35,372 nucleotides of DNA, taken from contig JANXRL010000090.1 in assembly GCA_025352985.1 (NCBI GenBank), forward strand, positions 1 to 35,372. Reading direction: 5' to 3'. Below are positions 9,994-19,100 of this stretch, piece by piece. This DNA comes from Verrucomicrobiota bacterium. GTDB lineage: Bacteria > Verrucomicrobiota > Verrucomicrobiia > Opitutales > Opitutaceae. The number at the start of each line of letters is the position of its first letter. Positions within the stretch are counted from its first letter, which is position 1. Under the pieces are notes generated by a model. That model was given only the letters and a program-made list of their open reading frames with translations. It was not told where the DNA came from and made no database searches. A program made the position numbers and the translations under genes.

Positions 9994-10685
9994 GCGCGGT
10001 CAAAGCCTCTTCGGCTGGTATGAAGGCCGTGGTTTTTGATCTTGATGGCACGCTCATCGACTCGATTCCGTTGGTGCTCCGCGCCTTCATCCATGCGCTT
10101 GAGCCCTTTCGCCCCGAGCTGACGGAAGCGGATATTTTCATGCGTCTGGGGGGCCCGCCTGAACGCACCATGGCCGAGCTGGTCGGTGATGACGAGGCGA
10201 GGGTGATGGAGGCTTTGCGGCGGCTGGAGACTTTCGGTTTCGCCAATGCTCATCTGGTGCAGCCGTTTCCCGGGATGCGCGACATGCTTGTGGAGTTGCG
10301 CGCGCGCGGGCTCAAAATCGCGGTGTGGACCGGCCGTGATCGCACGACCACCGAGGCCATCCTGCGAATTCATGAACTGGCTGGTTTTTTCAATGCGGTG
10401 ATTTGCGGTGACGATTTGCCCACGCACAAACCTCATCCGGGCGGACTGGAGGAAATTTTTACAACCCTGTCGGTTTCGGCGGGCCAAGCTTTTTTGGTGG
10501 GTGACGCCGATGCGGATGTGCTGGGAGGAAGCGCGGCGGGCGTGGATACCTTGCTTATCCGGCATGCGCGTGAACCGGACATGGCCGTTGTCGCCAAGGT
10601 GTGGGGGATGGTCGATACGCCGGCAGAGGCCTATCGTATCGTAATGGACCGTGTGGGGCGGGGCCGGGTTGATTTCGTCCGCTGA
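9990..10685 (+). CDS. HAD family hydrolase, phosphoglycolate phosphatase-like
   Basis: VFDLDGTLIDSIP, TGRDRTTTEAIL, CGDDLPTHKPHPGGL and LVGDADADVLGG HAD motifs. Start overlaps the upstream stop (ATGA). Confidence 0.93.
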   Translation: MSAVKASSAGMKAVVFDLDGTLIDSIPLVLRAFIHALEPFRPELTEADIFMRLGGPPERTMAELVGDDEARVMEALRRLETFGFANAHLVQPFPGMRDMLVELRARGLKIAVWTGRDRTTTEAILRIHELAGFFNAVICGDDLPTHKPHPGGLEEIFTTLSVSAGQAFLVGDADADVLGGSAAGVDTLLIRHAREPDMAVVAKVWGMVDTPAEAYRIVMDRVGRGRVDFVR

Positions 10686-10770
10686 AATTTAGCGTTGCCC
10701 AACGCTTAGGGCTGGGCCTTGTATCGAACAAGTCAGTCCCCAGCATTGCTTTGCTCCAGCACTTATCGCC

Positions 10771-11103
10771 ATGGCTAAAAAATTTGCCCCTACGCCCACC
10801 CCGCTTACGTTTGACCTGCCTATCTCGTTGATAGAGAAGATAGAAGCGCATCGTAAGAGGCATAGTCTCAAGTCCACCAGTGAAGTTGTTCGTCTTGCGA
10901 TCAAGGAATTCAACTTGGATCGATATGAGTCTGACGTGTCGGAACATCGCCAGATTTCCGTTCGCCTGACTGCCCAGACGAAATCAACCCTCGTGAAAGC
11001 GGCCAAGAAAAAACATGTCAGCGTGGGGGAGCTTCTCCGCGTGGCGATCGATTCGCTTTCAAGCAAGGCCCCCGCCGGGCCCGCGAAAAAAGGGAAAAAA
11101 TAA
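10771..11103 (+). CDS. Small ribbon-helix-helix-like protein
   Basis: 110 aa; TFDLPISLIEKIEAHRKRHSLKSTSEVVRLAIKEF resembles an RHH module, with a second similar segment ISVRLTAQTKSTLVKAAKKKHVSVGELLRVAIDSL. Confidence 0.6.
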   Translation: MAKKFAPTPTPLTFDLPISLIEKIEAHRKRHSLKSTSEVVRLAIKEFNLDRYESDVSEHRQISVRLTAQTKSTLVKAAKKKHVSVGELLRVAIDSLSSKAPAGPAKKGKK

Positions 11104-11145
11104 CGGCCAACGGCGTCCCTTCTTCTACCAGTCAGTTATTTTCAC

Positions 11146-11180
11146 AAAGCAAGTTCCGACTAGAGCGGGGCTTGCTTTTC
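11146..11180 (+). terminator. Possible terminator downstream of the RHH-like gene
   Basis: AAAGCAAG ... CTTGCTTT inverted repeat followed by a T-rich stretch. The long loop makes it weak. Confidence 0.35.
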
Positions 11181-11214
11181 GTTTTCCCGCCCCTTTGTTT
11201 TAAAGCTCTTATCC

Positions 11215-12408
11215 ATGAGCCAAGCACCCGCGTCTCTCTCGTCCTGGGCACTCAACGTTTCGCCTTCCCCGACGCTAGCCGTCGATGCCAAGGCCAAGGC
11301 TCTCGCAGCCGCCGGTGAAGATGTGTGTGGTTTCGCCGCCGGCGAACCCGACTTCGACACTCCCGAGCACATCAAAGAGGCGTGCATCGCCGCCCTTAAG
11401 GCCGGCAAGACCAAATATGCGCCGACGCCCGGCATCGAACCGCTCCGTCAGGCCCTCGCCGACAAATATCTCGCCGACTACGGCCTGAAGGTCGCCCCGT
11501 CGCAGGTCATCGTTTCGCCCGGCGGCAAGTTCTCCTGCTATCTCACGATCCTCGCGGTGTGTTCGCCCGGCGACGAAGTCATCATTCCCGCTCCGTTCTG
11601 GGTAAGTTATCCCGAGATGGTGAAGCTCGCCGGAGCCGTGCCGAAGCTCGTCCTCGCCGACGACTCCACCGCCTTCAAGCTCACGCCCGCCCAGCTCGAG
11701 TCCGCGATCACGCCGAAGACGAAGCTCCTCATCATCAACTCGCCCTCGAACCCGACCGGCGCGGTTTACACCAAGCCCGAGCTCGAGGCCATCGTCGCAG
11801 TCGCGCTTAAGCACAACCTTTACATCATGTCGGATGAGATCTACGAGCATCTCACCTATGATGGTGCGAAGCACTACAGCCCGGCCACTTTCAGCAAGGA
11901 GGCCGAGGCCCGCACCATCATCGTCTCCGGCTTCGCTAAGACCTACGCCATGACCGGCTGGCGCCTTGGCACCACCATCGCCCCCGCGCCCATCGCCAAG
12001 GCCATCGCCGAGCTGCAAAGCCAGACCACGTCCAACGCCACCACTTTCGCACAGTTCGGCGCACTCGCCGCCCTCAAGGAAAAGGACAAGACAGATGCAG
12101 CCCTCAAGACAATGCTTGTTGCCTTCGACCGTCGCCGCAAATTCCTGCACGTAGAGCTCAACAAGATCCCCGGCGTCAAGTGCCTGCTTGCCGAGGGTGC
12201 GTTCTATCTTTTCCCAAACATTTCCAGCTTCGGCCTCAGCTCTGCGGAATTTTGCTCGCGCCTTCTTGAAGCTGAAAAAGTTGCCGCCGTCCCCGGCAGC
12301 GCGTTCGGCGCTGAAGGTTACCTTCGACTCAGCTACGCGACCAGCGACGAGATCATCGCCAAGGGCGTCGGCCGCTTGGTGAAGTTCTGCGCTTCGCTAA
12401 AGAAATAA
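11215..12408 (+). CDS. Pyridoxal-phosphate class I aminotransferase (aspartate aminotransferase-like)
   Basis: 397 aa; [64 protein letters not shown] (PLP lysine motif). Confidence 0.95.
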   Translation: MSQAPASLSSWALNVSPSPTLAVDAKAKALAAAGEDVCGFAAGEPDFDTPEHIKEACIAALKAGKTKYAPTPGIEPLRQALADKYLADYGLKVAPSQVIVSPGGKFSCYLTILAVCSPGDEVIIPAPFWVSYPEMVKLAGAVPKLVLADDSTAFKLTPAQLESAITPKTKLLIINSPSNPTGAVYTKPELEAIVAVALKHNLYIMSDEIYEHLTYDGAKHYSPATFSKEAEARTIIVSGFAKTYAMTGWRLGTTIAPAPIAKAIAELQSQTTSNATTFAQFGALAALKEKDKTDAALKTMLVAFDRRRKFLHVELNKIPGVKCLLAEGAFYLFPNISSFGLSSAEFCSRLLEAEKVAAVPGSAFGAEGYLRLSYATSDEIIAKGVGRLVKFCASLKK

Positions 12409-12444
12409 TCGGCGTCGGCCGTGTTTTCGCTGGATTCAATTAAG

Positions 12445-12531
12445 GTGAGAACCGGTGTCTTGTTCGTATGCATGGGCAACATTTGCCGTTCTCATGCAGG
12501 CGAGGGAGTCATGCGGGCATCTCTGTCATGA
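12445..12531 (+). pseudogene. N-terminal stub of a low-molecular-weight protein tyrosine phosphatase
   Basis: GTG-started 28-codon frame VRTGVLFVCMGNICRSHAGEGVMRASLS* carries the LMW-PTP P-loop signature V-C-x(5)-R-S and then stops. No later LMW-PTP sequence follows. Confidence 0.7.
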
Positions 12532-12619
12532 ACATTTGTCGGGTGGGGCAACTGACTCCCCCGCGCGAATACAAGGCGGCCTTGACCTTGGCTGAAGCGC
12601 CGCCCAACTCGATCACACC

Positions 12620-12841
12620 ATGAGCGACCTTCCCGATGACGAAACCTTGTTCCTGAAAACCCTCGTCAAAGCTTCCCGCCAGCGGTCGCATCAAGTGAAA
12701 TGGGCCGATCGTGACGGCACGGATCGTCTCACGGTGCTTACTCCTGCAGAAGCCTCGCGACTTAACGCTATCGCGCATGCACGAAAGCTCTCTAAATCTG
12801 AAGTGCTACGGCAGACGGCGCATATCCCCGTGAATAGCTAA
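12620..12841 (+). CDS. Small hypothetical protein (73 aa)
   Basis: MSDLPDDETLFLKTLVKASRQRSHQVKWADRDGTDRLTVLTPAEASRLNAIAHARKLSKSEVLRQTAHIPVNS. Open frame with a plausible start; no family recognised. Confidence 0.45.
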   Translation: MSDLPDDETLFLKTLVKASRQRSHQVKWADRDGTDRLTVLTPAEASRLNAIAHARKLSKSEVLRQTAHIPVNS

Positions 12842-12901
12842 GAGGTCCGAGCCCCAACGATTCTGGTTGCTCGCCGCCCGCAATGTTGACGGCCTTGACA
12901 T

Positions 12902-13036
12902 ATGGCGCAGAAATACGTTCCCAGCATCAAAGATTTGAAGGCCAACCAACGCTTCCAGCAGAAGCAAAACCTTCCCAAGTCCGCGTTCAAAAAGGCGTCC
13001 ATCGTTCAGGCTGTTAAGCAGGATAAGAAAAAGTAA
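12902..13036 (+). CDS. Very small basic protein (44 aa), not in the ORF track
   Basis: ATG at 12902, TAA at 13034-13036: MAQKYVPSIKDLKANQRFQQKQNLPKSAFKKASIVQAVKQDKKK. Strongly Lys/Gln-rich. Confidence 0.5.
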   Translation: MAQKYVPSIKDLKANQRFQQKQNLPKSAFKKASIVQAVKQDKKK

Positions 13037-13215
13037 GGTAGGGACGAATTCGGTTCGATAGGAGAAGCGGATATGGTCTGCAATTTGAGACCGTTTGAGG
13101 TGATGCCGTTTTGGTCGGGTTTCACCCCATACAACCGACTTGGTTTGTCAGGTATGCTCAGCGGAGGCGGGCATTGACGGCGAAAAGCCGTCCTTCCACG
13201 CGAACCCACGAACCC

Positions 13216-14283
13216 ATGATCCTGAAATCCAAACTCCTCGCGCTTGCGGTTATCGCCGCCTGCGCCTCGCTCTCAACATTGATCGCCGCCGAACCCACGC
13301 ATGAAAGCTTCGGTTCGGAAAAGACGGTTAAGGAAATCAATCGCATAGAAATTAAAAACATGCAGGGCGAGCATCTCGGGCACATCAAGGAAGTGGCCGT
13401 CGATCTGAGCAATGGCGTGATCGTCGAGGTGCTCGTGGTGTCGGGTGATTTCATGGGTATTGGCGGCAAGATCGTGGCGGTGCCTCCGCTTGCGCTGTCA
13501 TTTGAGCCGATGACTCAGGTTTACCTGCTCGATGTAAGCCTCGCTGTTTTTCAATCAGCCCCGGCGATTGATCGTTCCGAGTGGCACGACACTGGGCGTA
13601 GCGAGCATATCGCAGCAGCTTACAGACTTTTCGGTCAGGAGCCTTATTTTTTGGAGGTGGGGGAGAGGGCTAGCAAAACTGCCAGCCGTCCCAAGGTGTC
13701 ACTTGGCCACGTTATGCGATCCAATAAAGTTACGGGCATGCCTGTTAAGAATTTTCAGGGTGAAACATTGGGCAAGGTGTTCAGCATGAAGCTAAATATT
13801 ATCGCCGGTCGCATTCTTAGCGTAGTCATTGTAGCACCAGACACCTCTAAAACTAAGAGCATCGTCCCGGCCATGGCGCTGCGCTTTAACGACACGCGGG
13901 ATACGCTTCTGCTCGACGATACAAAGGAGGAGTTTGCGAATGAACCGCGCTATTCCTTCACCGTGGCGGCGTATGGCAAAGAACCTCACTCCAAGGAAGA
14001 ATCCTATGCGGGGCCGCGCACCTCGATGGCGCTCGAGCAGGGTGCCAGTTACTGGGACGCGGATCGCACCGCACGTATCAGCCGGAAAATTTTAGGCGCG
14101 AAGGTCAATGCGACAAACGTGCAAATCGCCACCATCAATGGCCGCGTCACCTTGCGTGGTTGGGTAATCACAGACGAAGACCGGCGGTTGATAGGCGATA
14201 TTGCCATCGCCGCTTCGCGTCTGGAGCTGGTTGACAACCAGATCACGGTTGGCAAGCCAGTTGCCGGCGAAGTCGTTCCCTGA
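13216..14283 (+). CDS. Exported protein with two PRC-barrel-like segments and a C-terminal BON-like domain
   Basis: Signal peptide MILKSKLLALAVIAACASLSTLIAAE; EIKNMQGEHLGHIKEVAVDLSNGVIVEVLV and MPVKNFQGETLGKVFSMKLNIIAGRILSVVI repeat a PRC-barrel pattern; NVQIATINGRVTLRGWVITDEDRRLIGDIAIAASRLELVDNQITV resembles BON. True start is probably 13216 rather than 13111. Confidence 0.75.
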   Translation: MILKSKLLALAVIAACASLSTLIAAEPTHESFGSEKTVKEINRIEIKNMQGEHLGHIKEVAVDLSNGVIVEVLVVSGDFMGIGGKIVAVPPLALSFEPMTQVYLLDVSLAVFQSAPAIDRSEWHDTGRSEHIAAAYRLFGQEPYFLEVGERASKTASRPKVSLGHVMRSNKVTGMPVKNFQGETLGKVFSMKLNIIAGRILSVVIVAPDTSKTKSIVPAMALRFNDTRDTLLLDDTKEEFANEPRYSFTVAAYGKEPHSKEESYAGPRTSMALEQGASYWDADRTARISRKILGAKVNATNVQIATINGRVTLRGWVITDEDRRLIGDIAIAASRLELVDNQITVGKPVAGEVVP

Positions 14284-14318
14284 CTAATCCACAAACCGTC
14301 AGTTTCTCATTCCCAAGC

Positions 14319-15161
14319 TCATCTTGTTTTGCGCTTCTCTTGGTCGTGTTGGATCTGCGTATCGATCAACGGAAATAACGGTTTTCGCACGCGGATGTGC
14401 AAAAAATAAGCGGCGACCCGCGCATCCTGAAGCATCGGTTGCGCCCGCACGGTTTCTGGAGAGGGATAAGGTTCCTCAACGCGCTCCAACGTGAATCCGG
14501 CGGCGATGAGCAGGTTCAGCCATTCGCCGATCGGGCGGTGAAAGCGCGGAACCTTAAACTTTGGCAGGCGCGCGCGCATCGCGGCGGGAGCGGTGCCGAA
14601 AATCCATTCATCAACATGGCCTCGCGCATCCACGAAGTAATCGCCCACCTCGACGGCATGGACGTTGTCGTCCTCGTCGCGGCAATTGCGGCGGTGCGGT
14701 GGATTGAAGCACGGGTGCAGGATAGAGAACTGCAAAAAACCGCCGGGCTTGAGCACGCGGAACGCCTCGGCCAGCGCCAGCTCCGTCTCGGGAATGTCGT
14801 GCAGACTCATGAAGGCCGTGGCGAAAGCGAATGAGCCCTCGGCAAATGGCAGCGCGACCGCGCTTGCTTCGCGGTAAACGATTCCCAGAGGCGCGCGCGT
14901 CTCCTCGGCCTGGGCTAGGCGGACGAAAACCGGGGCGATGTCGATGGCGGTCATAATGGCGCCTAGCTGGGCTAGCAGACGCGTGTTATGGCCTTCGCCA
15001 CAGCCGATATCGATGCCGTGCAGCCGGTTCACGGGCGGCAGTATGGTAAGGAAAGCGGGCGTGTTGAGATGGTCGCGGTAAACATCGTATCCGGCCCGCG
15101 CCAGTTTCGACCACGCCTCGGCGTTGCCATTCCAATATTCTCCTGCGGTCACGTGATTCAT
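14319..15161 (-). CDS. SAM-dependent methyltransferase (class I)
   Basis: HGIDIGCGEGHNTRLLAQLGAIMTAIDIAP, ASAVALPFAEGSFAFATAFMSLHDI, EAFRVLKPGGFLQFSILHPCF. Probable start MNHVTAGEYWNGNAEAW at 15161 (the ORF track extends to 15230). Confidence 0.88.
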   Translation of the reverse strand: MNHVTAGEYWNGNAEAWSKLARAGYDVYRDHLNTPAFLTILPPVNRLHGIDIGCGEGHNTRLLAQLGAIMTAIDIAPVFVRLAQAEETRAPLGIVYREASAVALPFAEGSFAFATAFMSLHDIPETELALAEAFRVLKPGGFLQFSILHPCFNPPHRRNCRDEDDNVHAVEVGDYFVDARGHVDEWIFGTAPAAMRARLPKFKVPRFHRPIGEWLNLLIAAGFTLERVEEPYPSPETVRAQPMLQDARVAAYFLHIRVRKPLFPLIDTQIQHDQEKRKTR

Positions 15162-15299
15162 GCGATGGCCTGATTGTGCCGCCTTCCGCCTTCTCGGCAA
15201 CCTCTGGCCGTCCGCAGCCGCAGCGTTCACGGGGTGGATTTCACGCCGATTTCATATCCGCTTCATTCGGTATTCTTTCAACAGGCGCAGAGTAGGGAC

Positions 15300-16648
15300 A
15301 CGAAGGTTAAACTTATCCTGCCTTCCTTGACCGAGGCGACGTCGCCTTTTTTTCGTCCGATCAAGTATTCGCTCTTTCCTTCGCTCGGCCTGGCAACACT
15401 GGCTGGTTACATCTCGCCGGAGGACGAAATCGAGCTGCAAGACGAGCACGTCAAAAAGTTGTGCTTGATGACCGGCCCGACTTGGTGGTCATCCAAGTTT
15501 ACATCACTTCCGCGCGCCGTGCCTACCAGATCGCCGACCACTACCGTGCGTCCGGTGCTTATGTCGCCATAGGAGGGTTGCATGTGACGTCGCTGCCGGA
15601 CGAGACCGCACCACACGCGGATTCCATTTTTTTGGGGCCGGGGGAGGATGTCTGGTCGCAGTTTTTAAACGATTTCAGCCAAGGGGGACCAAAGCCTCTT
15701 TACATCTCGACTGTGCGCTCGCTCATCGGAGTGCCGCCTGTGCGTCGCGACCTGATCAAGCGTCATCTCTATCTGGTGCCCAACTCGATCGTGGTTTCGA
15801 GGGGATGTCCGCATTCCTGTGATTTTTTCTACAAGGAGGCATTTTTTGAAGGCGGCGCTTCGTTTTATACCCAGATAGTCGATGCGGCGCTTGCGGAGAT
15901 AGACCGGCTGCGTGGGCGGCATCTTTACTTTCTCGACGACCATCTGTTCGGAAACCGGCGTTTTGCAGGCGCGCTTTTCGACGGGATGACCGGAATGGGG
16001 CGGCTATGGCAGGCCGCCGGCACGGTGCAGTCGTTGCTGGCTCCGGGCCTGCTCGAAAAGGTGGTCGCATCCGGTCTGCGCAGTCTCTTTGTGGGTTTGA
16101 AACGCTGAGCGTGGTTAATCTGCGTGAACAGGGCAAATCGCAGAATCTCGGGCGCGATTACGGAGCGGCCATTAGGCGGCCTCACGGTCTCGGGGTCATG
16201 ATCAACGCAAATTTCGTCTTTGGCATGGATGACGATGATCCGTCGGTTTTTGACCGCACGGTGGACTGGGCGGGGGAGAATGGTATCGAAACCGCGACCT
16301 TTCACATCCTGACGCCTTATCCGGGGACGATGCTGTATAAACGCATGGCTGCCGACGGACGCCTGCTGCATTCCGACTGGGACCGCTACGATACGCGGCA
16401 CGTGGTTTTCGCCCGGCGAGGCTACGGCGGATCAGTTGGAGTCGGGCTACTGGAGGGCTTACGAACGCTTCAATTCGTGGAGGGCGATCGCTCGCGGGGC
16501 CTCGAAGAAATCCAGTCCGATGGCCGGACTCCGGCATTTTGCCTATGCGGCCGGATGGAAGAAGTTCGAGCCGTTGTGGGACGTGGCGATCCGCACACGG
16601 AAGGTGATGCATTTACGCCCCGAGCTTGAACGGGTGCTGGGGGGCTAG
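15300..16648 (+). pseudogene. Degraded radical SAM protein (B12-binding-type N-terminus)
   Basis: One protein family can be followed through frames 3, 2, 1 and 2: KVKLILPSLTEATSPFFRPIKYSLFPSLGLATLAGYI / LDDRPDLVVIQVYITSARRAYQIADHYRASGAYVAIGGLHVTSLPDE...SRGCPHSCDFFYKEAFF...GLRSLFVG / FETLSVVNLREQGKSQNLGRDYGAAIRRPHGLGVMINANFVFGMDDD / ESGYWRAYERFNSW. No usable start codon. Confidence 0.88.
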
Positions 16649-16728
16649 CCGCGCGGGAACGCGCCTGAGCGGAACTCCTGACTTTGGCTGGCCGTGGCCC
16701 TCGCTCGTCGATTCACTGCTGGGTGATG

Positions 16729-17640
16729 ATGTTTCGTTTCATTTTTCTTTCGCTTGCCGGGTTACTGCCCATTGCCGCCACCGTCCAGACCGCGCCGGCC
16801 GCACCGCGCACTCGGGTGCTCATTGTGGATGGTTACAGCAACCACGATTGGAAGCGCACCACGCAATACATAAGGCTGATTCTTGACCGCGCCGGGCTTT
16901 TTGAGACCACGGTGACCACTTATCCGCTTCACCAAGACGCCGAAACTGTGGCGCAGTGGGACCCGCATTTTTCGAGCTACGATGTCGTGATACAAACCTG
17001 CAACGATCTCAACGGAAACGGGCCGCGTTGGTCTCGCGTCATCGAGAAGGAACTCGAAAGCTACGTTTCCAAAGGGGGCGGCCTTTATGTTTTCCACTCC
17101 GGCAACAACGCCTTTGCGGCCTGGCCGGAATACAACCGCATGATCGGCCTTGGCTGGCGCAGCAAAGACTTCGGCCCGGCCCTAACGATCAGCGATACCG
17201 GCGCCGTCGTGCGCGTGCCGGCAGGCGAAGGGCCGGCCACCGGCCATGGCAACCGTATTGACGCGCTGATCACGCGGCTGGGAGACCATCCCATCGAACA
17301 AAATCTCCCCCGCCAATGGCGCGCCGCCGACATCGAGGTGTATCGCTATTCCCGCGGGCCTGCAGAAAACCTGACCGTGCTTTCCTACGCGACGGACCCG
17401 GCGACGAAGCTTAATTTTCCTATCGAGTGGGTTGTGGCCTACAAACGCGGCCGGGTTTTTAACGCCACCTACGGCCACCTGTGGGCCAACCAGGTCACAC
17501 CTACGGGACTCGAATGCGCGGGTTTTCAGACGATCTTCGTTCGAGCCCTCCAATGGCTGGCGGGCAAGGATATCCCCGCGACTTGTCCGGCTGATTTTCC
17601 CGGTGTGGACCAACCGGTGCTGCATTCCTTCGCGCAGTAA
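16729..17640 (+). CDS. Secreted ThuA-like domain protein
   Basis: Signal peptide MMFRFIFLSLAGLLPIAATVQTAPA, then TRVLIVDGYSNHDWKRTTQYI...SYDVVIQTCND...YVSKGGGLYVFHSGNNAFAAWPEYNRMIGLGWR...KRGRVFNATYGH, typical of ThuA domains. Confidence 0.88.
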   Translation: MFRFIFLSLAGLLPIAATVQTAPAAPRTRVLIVDGYSNHDWKRTTQYIRLILDRAGLFETTVTTYPLHQDAETVAQWDPHFSSYDVVIQTCNDLNGNGPRWSRVIEKELESYVSKGGGLYVFHSGNNAFAAWPEYNRMIGLGWRSKDFGPALTISDTGAVVRVPAGEGPATGHGNRIDALITRLGDHPIEQNLPRQWRAADIEVYRYSRGPAENLTVLSYATDPATKLNFPIEWVVAYKRGRVFNATYGHLWANQVTPTGLECAGFQTIFVRALQWLAGKDIPATCPADFPGVDQPVLHSFAQ

Positions 17641-17694
17641 CAAATCAACGGTGCAAAGTTCGCAATCGCGCACTGATCACTCATTTTTCAGTTT

Positions 17695-19041
17695 ATGCCG
17701 TTTTCCTCCCTCGGTCTCTCCGAGCCTCTCCTTCGTGCCATCGCCGATTGTGGCTACACGATACCGACTCCCGTCCAGATTGCCGCAATTCCTGCGGTGC
17801 TGCGGGGCAAGGATGTGTGGGCCTCGGCGCAGACCGGCTCGGGCAAGACTGCCGCCTTCGTCCTGCCGATCATCGAGCGCCTCGTGGCCGACGGCCCGCG
17901 CGGGCGTGGACGCTTCGTGCGCGCGCTCATCCTCGTGCCCACGCGCGAACTCGCCGCGCAGATCGCCGGGGAGATCCATGATTACGGGGTTCACCTTTCG
18001 CAGGACGCCGGCCTCAAGACCCTCGTCGTAGTTGGCGGCGTGTCCATCAATCCGCAGATGATGGCTCTGGGCGGCGGCGCGGACATCATTGTGGGCACGC
18101 CTGGGCGCCTGCTCGATCTCATCGAACACAATGCCGTTTCGCTCTCTTCCGTCACCACGCTCGTCCTCGACGAGGCCGACCGGCTGTTTGCGCTCGGCTT
18201 TGCCGACGAACTCGCGCGCATCATCGCCCTGCTGCCTGCCCGCCGGCAGACGCTGCTGTTCTCCGCCACGTTTCCCGCCGCCGTGCAGACGCTCGCTGAA
18301 AACCTACTGCGCAATCCGGTGCGCATCGCCATTGCGTCTAAGCCAGAGGACAAGCCCGATATCCACCAGCGCGCTATCGAGGTGGACGTCGCGCAACGCA
18401 CCCAACTTTTACGCAATCTCATCGTGCTTCACGATTGGTCGCGCGTGCTGGTCTTCGTCGCCTCGAAATACGCCACCGAACACGTCGCCGAAAAACTCTG
18501 CCGACTGGGCATCGAGGCGGCGGCCTTTCACGGCGAGCTGAGCCAAGGCGCGCGCACGCAGGCGCTGAGCGATTTCAAGGCGAGCCGTGTGCGCGTGCTC
18601 ATCGCCACAGACGTGGCCTCGCGTGGCATCGACATAGAGCAACTGCCCGTGGTGGTGAACTACGATCTGCCGCGTTCACCCGATGATTATACGCACCGCA
18701 TCGGCCGCACCGGGCGGGCGGGGGAGAGCGGGGTGGCGGTGAGTTTCATCAGCGCCGAGACCGACGCGCATTTCTGCCTGATTGAGAAGCGCAACCGGCT
18801 TCACATCGAGCGCGAGCAGATCGCCGGCTTCGAGCCGCTGGAGACGATCATGCCCGCTCCGGCGCCAACCGGCGGCATCAAGGGAAAACGCAAGAGCAAG
18901 AAGGACAAACTTCGCGAAGCCGCCGGCCTCACCCCGACCGCTCCGGCCAACGCCGCGAAACCGTTTGTGCCTGCGCCGGTGGTGGAGTCGGGCGAGCTTT
19001 TCCCTTTTTCACGCCGCCCGTCGCAGCCGAGGCGGAGCTAA
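17695..19041 (+). CDS. rhlE: DEAD/DEAH box RNA helicase, RhlE-like
   Basis: FSSLGLSEPLLRAIADCGYTIPTPVQ (Q motif), AQTGSGKTAAF, PTRELAAQI, VGTPGRLLD, LDEADRLF, SATFP, HRIGRTGRAGESG. Confidence 0.93.
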   Translation: MPFSSLGLSEPLLRAIADCGYTIPTPVQIAAIPAVLRGKDVWASAQTGSGKTAAFVLPIIERLVADGPRGRGRFVRALILVPTRELAAQIAGEIHDYGVHLSQDAGLKTLVVVGGVSINPQMMALGGGADIIVGTPGRLLDLIEHNAVSLSSVTTLVLDEADRLFALGFADELARIIALLPARRQTLLFSATFPAAVQTLAENLLRNPVRIAIASKPEDKPDIHQRAIEVDVAQRTQLLRNLIVLHDWSRVLVFVASKYATEHVAEKLCRLGIEAAAFHGELSQGARTQALSDFKASRVRVLIATDVASRGIDIEQLPVVVNYDLPRSPDDYTHRIGRTGRAGESGVAVSFISAETDAHFCLIEKRNRLHIEREQIAGFEPLETIMPAPAPTGGIKGKRKSKKDKLREAAGLTPTAPANAAKPFVPAPVVESGELFPFSRRPSQPRRS

Positions 19042-19100
19042 CCAAGTTCAAATAGCACTGGTTTTCGCGGAGCGGATGCATTGAGTCGGGTTAACGAACG

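Noticed and set aside
10691-10706. AGCGTTGCCCAACGCT hairpin after the HAD hydrolase
   Set aside because: Perfect 7-bp stem but only a 2-nt loop and no T-tract, so not called as a terminator.
11275-12150. 291-aa minus-strand ORF opposite the aminotransferase
   Set aside because: Antisense shadow; the plus-strand frame has full PLP aminotransferase motifs.
12529-12624. Short ORF MNICRVGQLTPPREYKAALTLAEAPPNSITP whose stop overlaps the next ATG, with AACATTTGYCG similar to the LMW-PTP stub
   Set aside because: The shared stretch is about 10 bp and could be chance; no family recognised and no other coding evidence.
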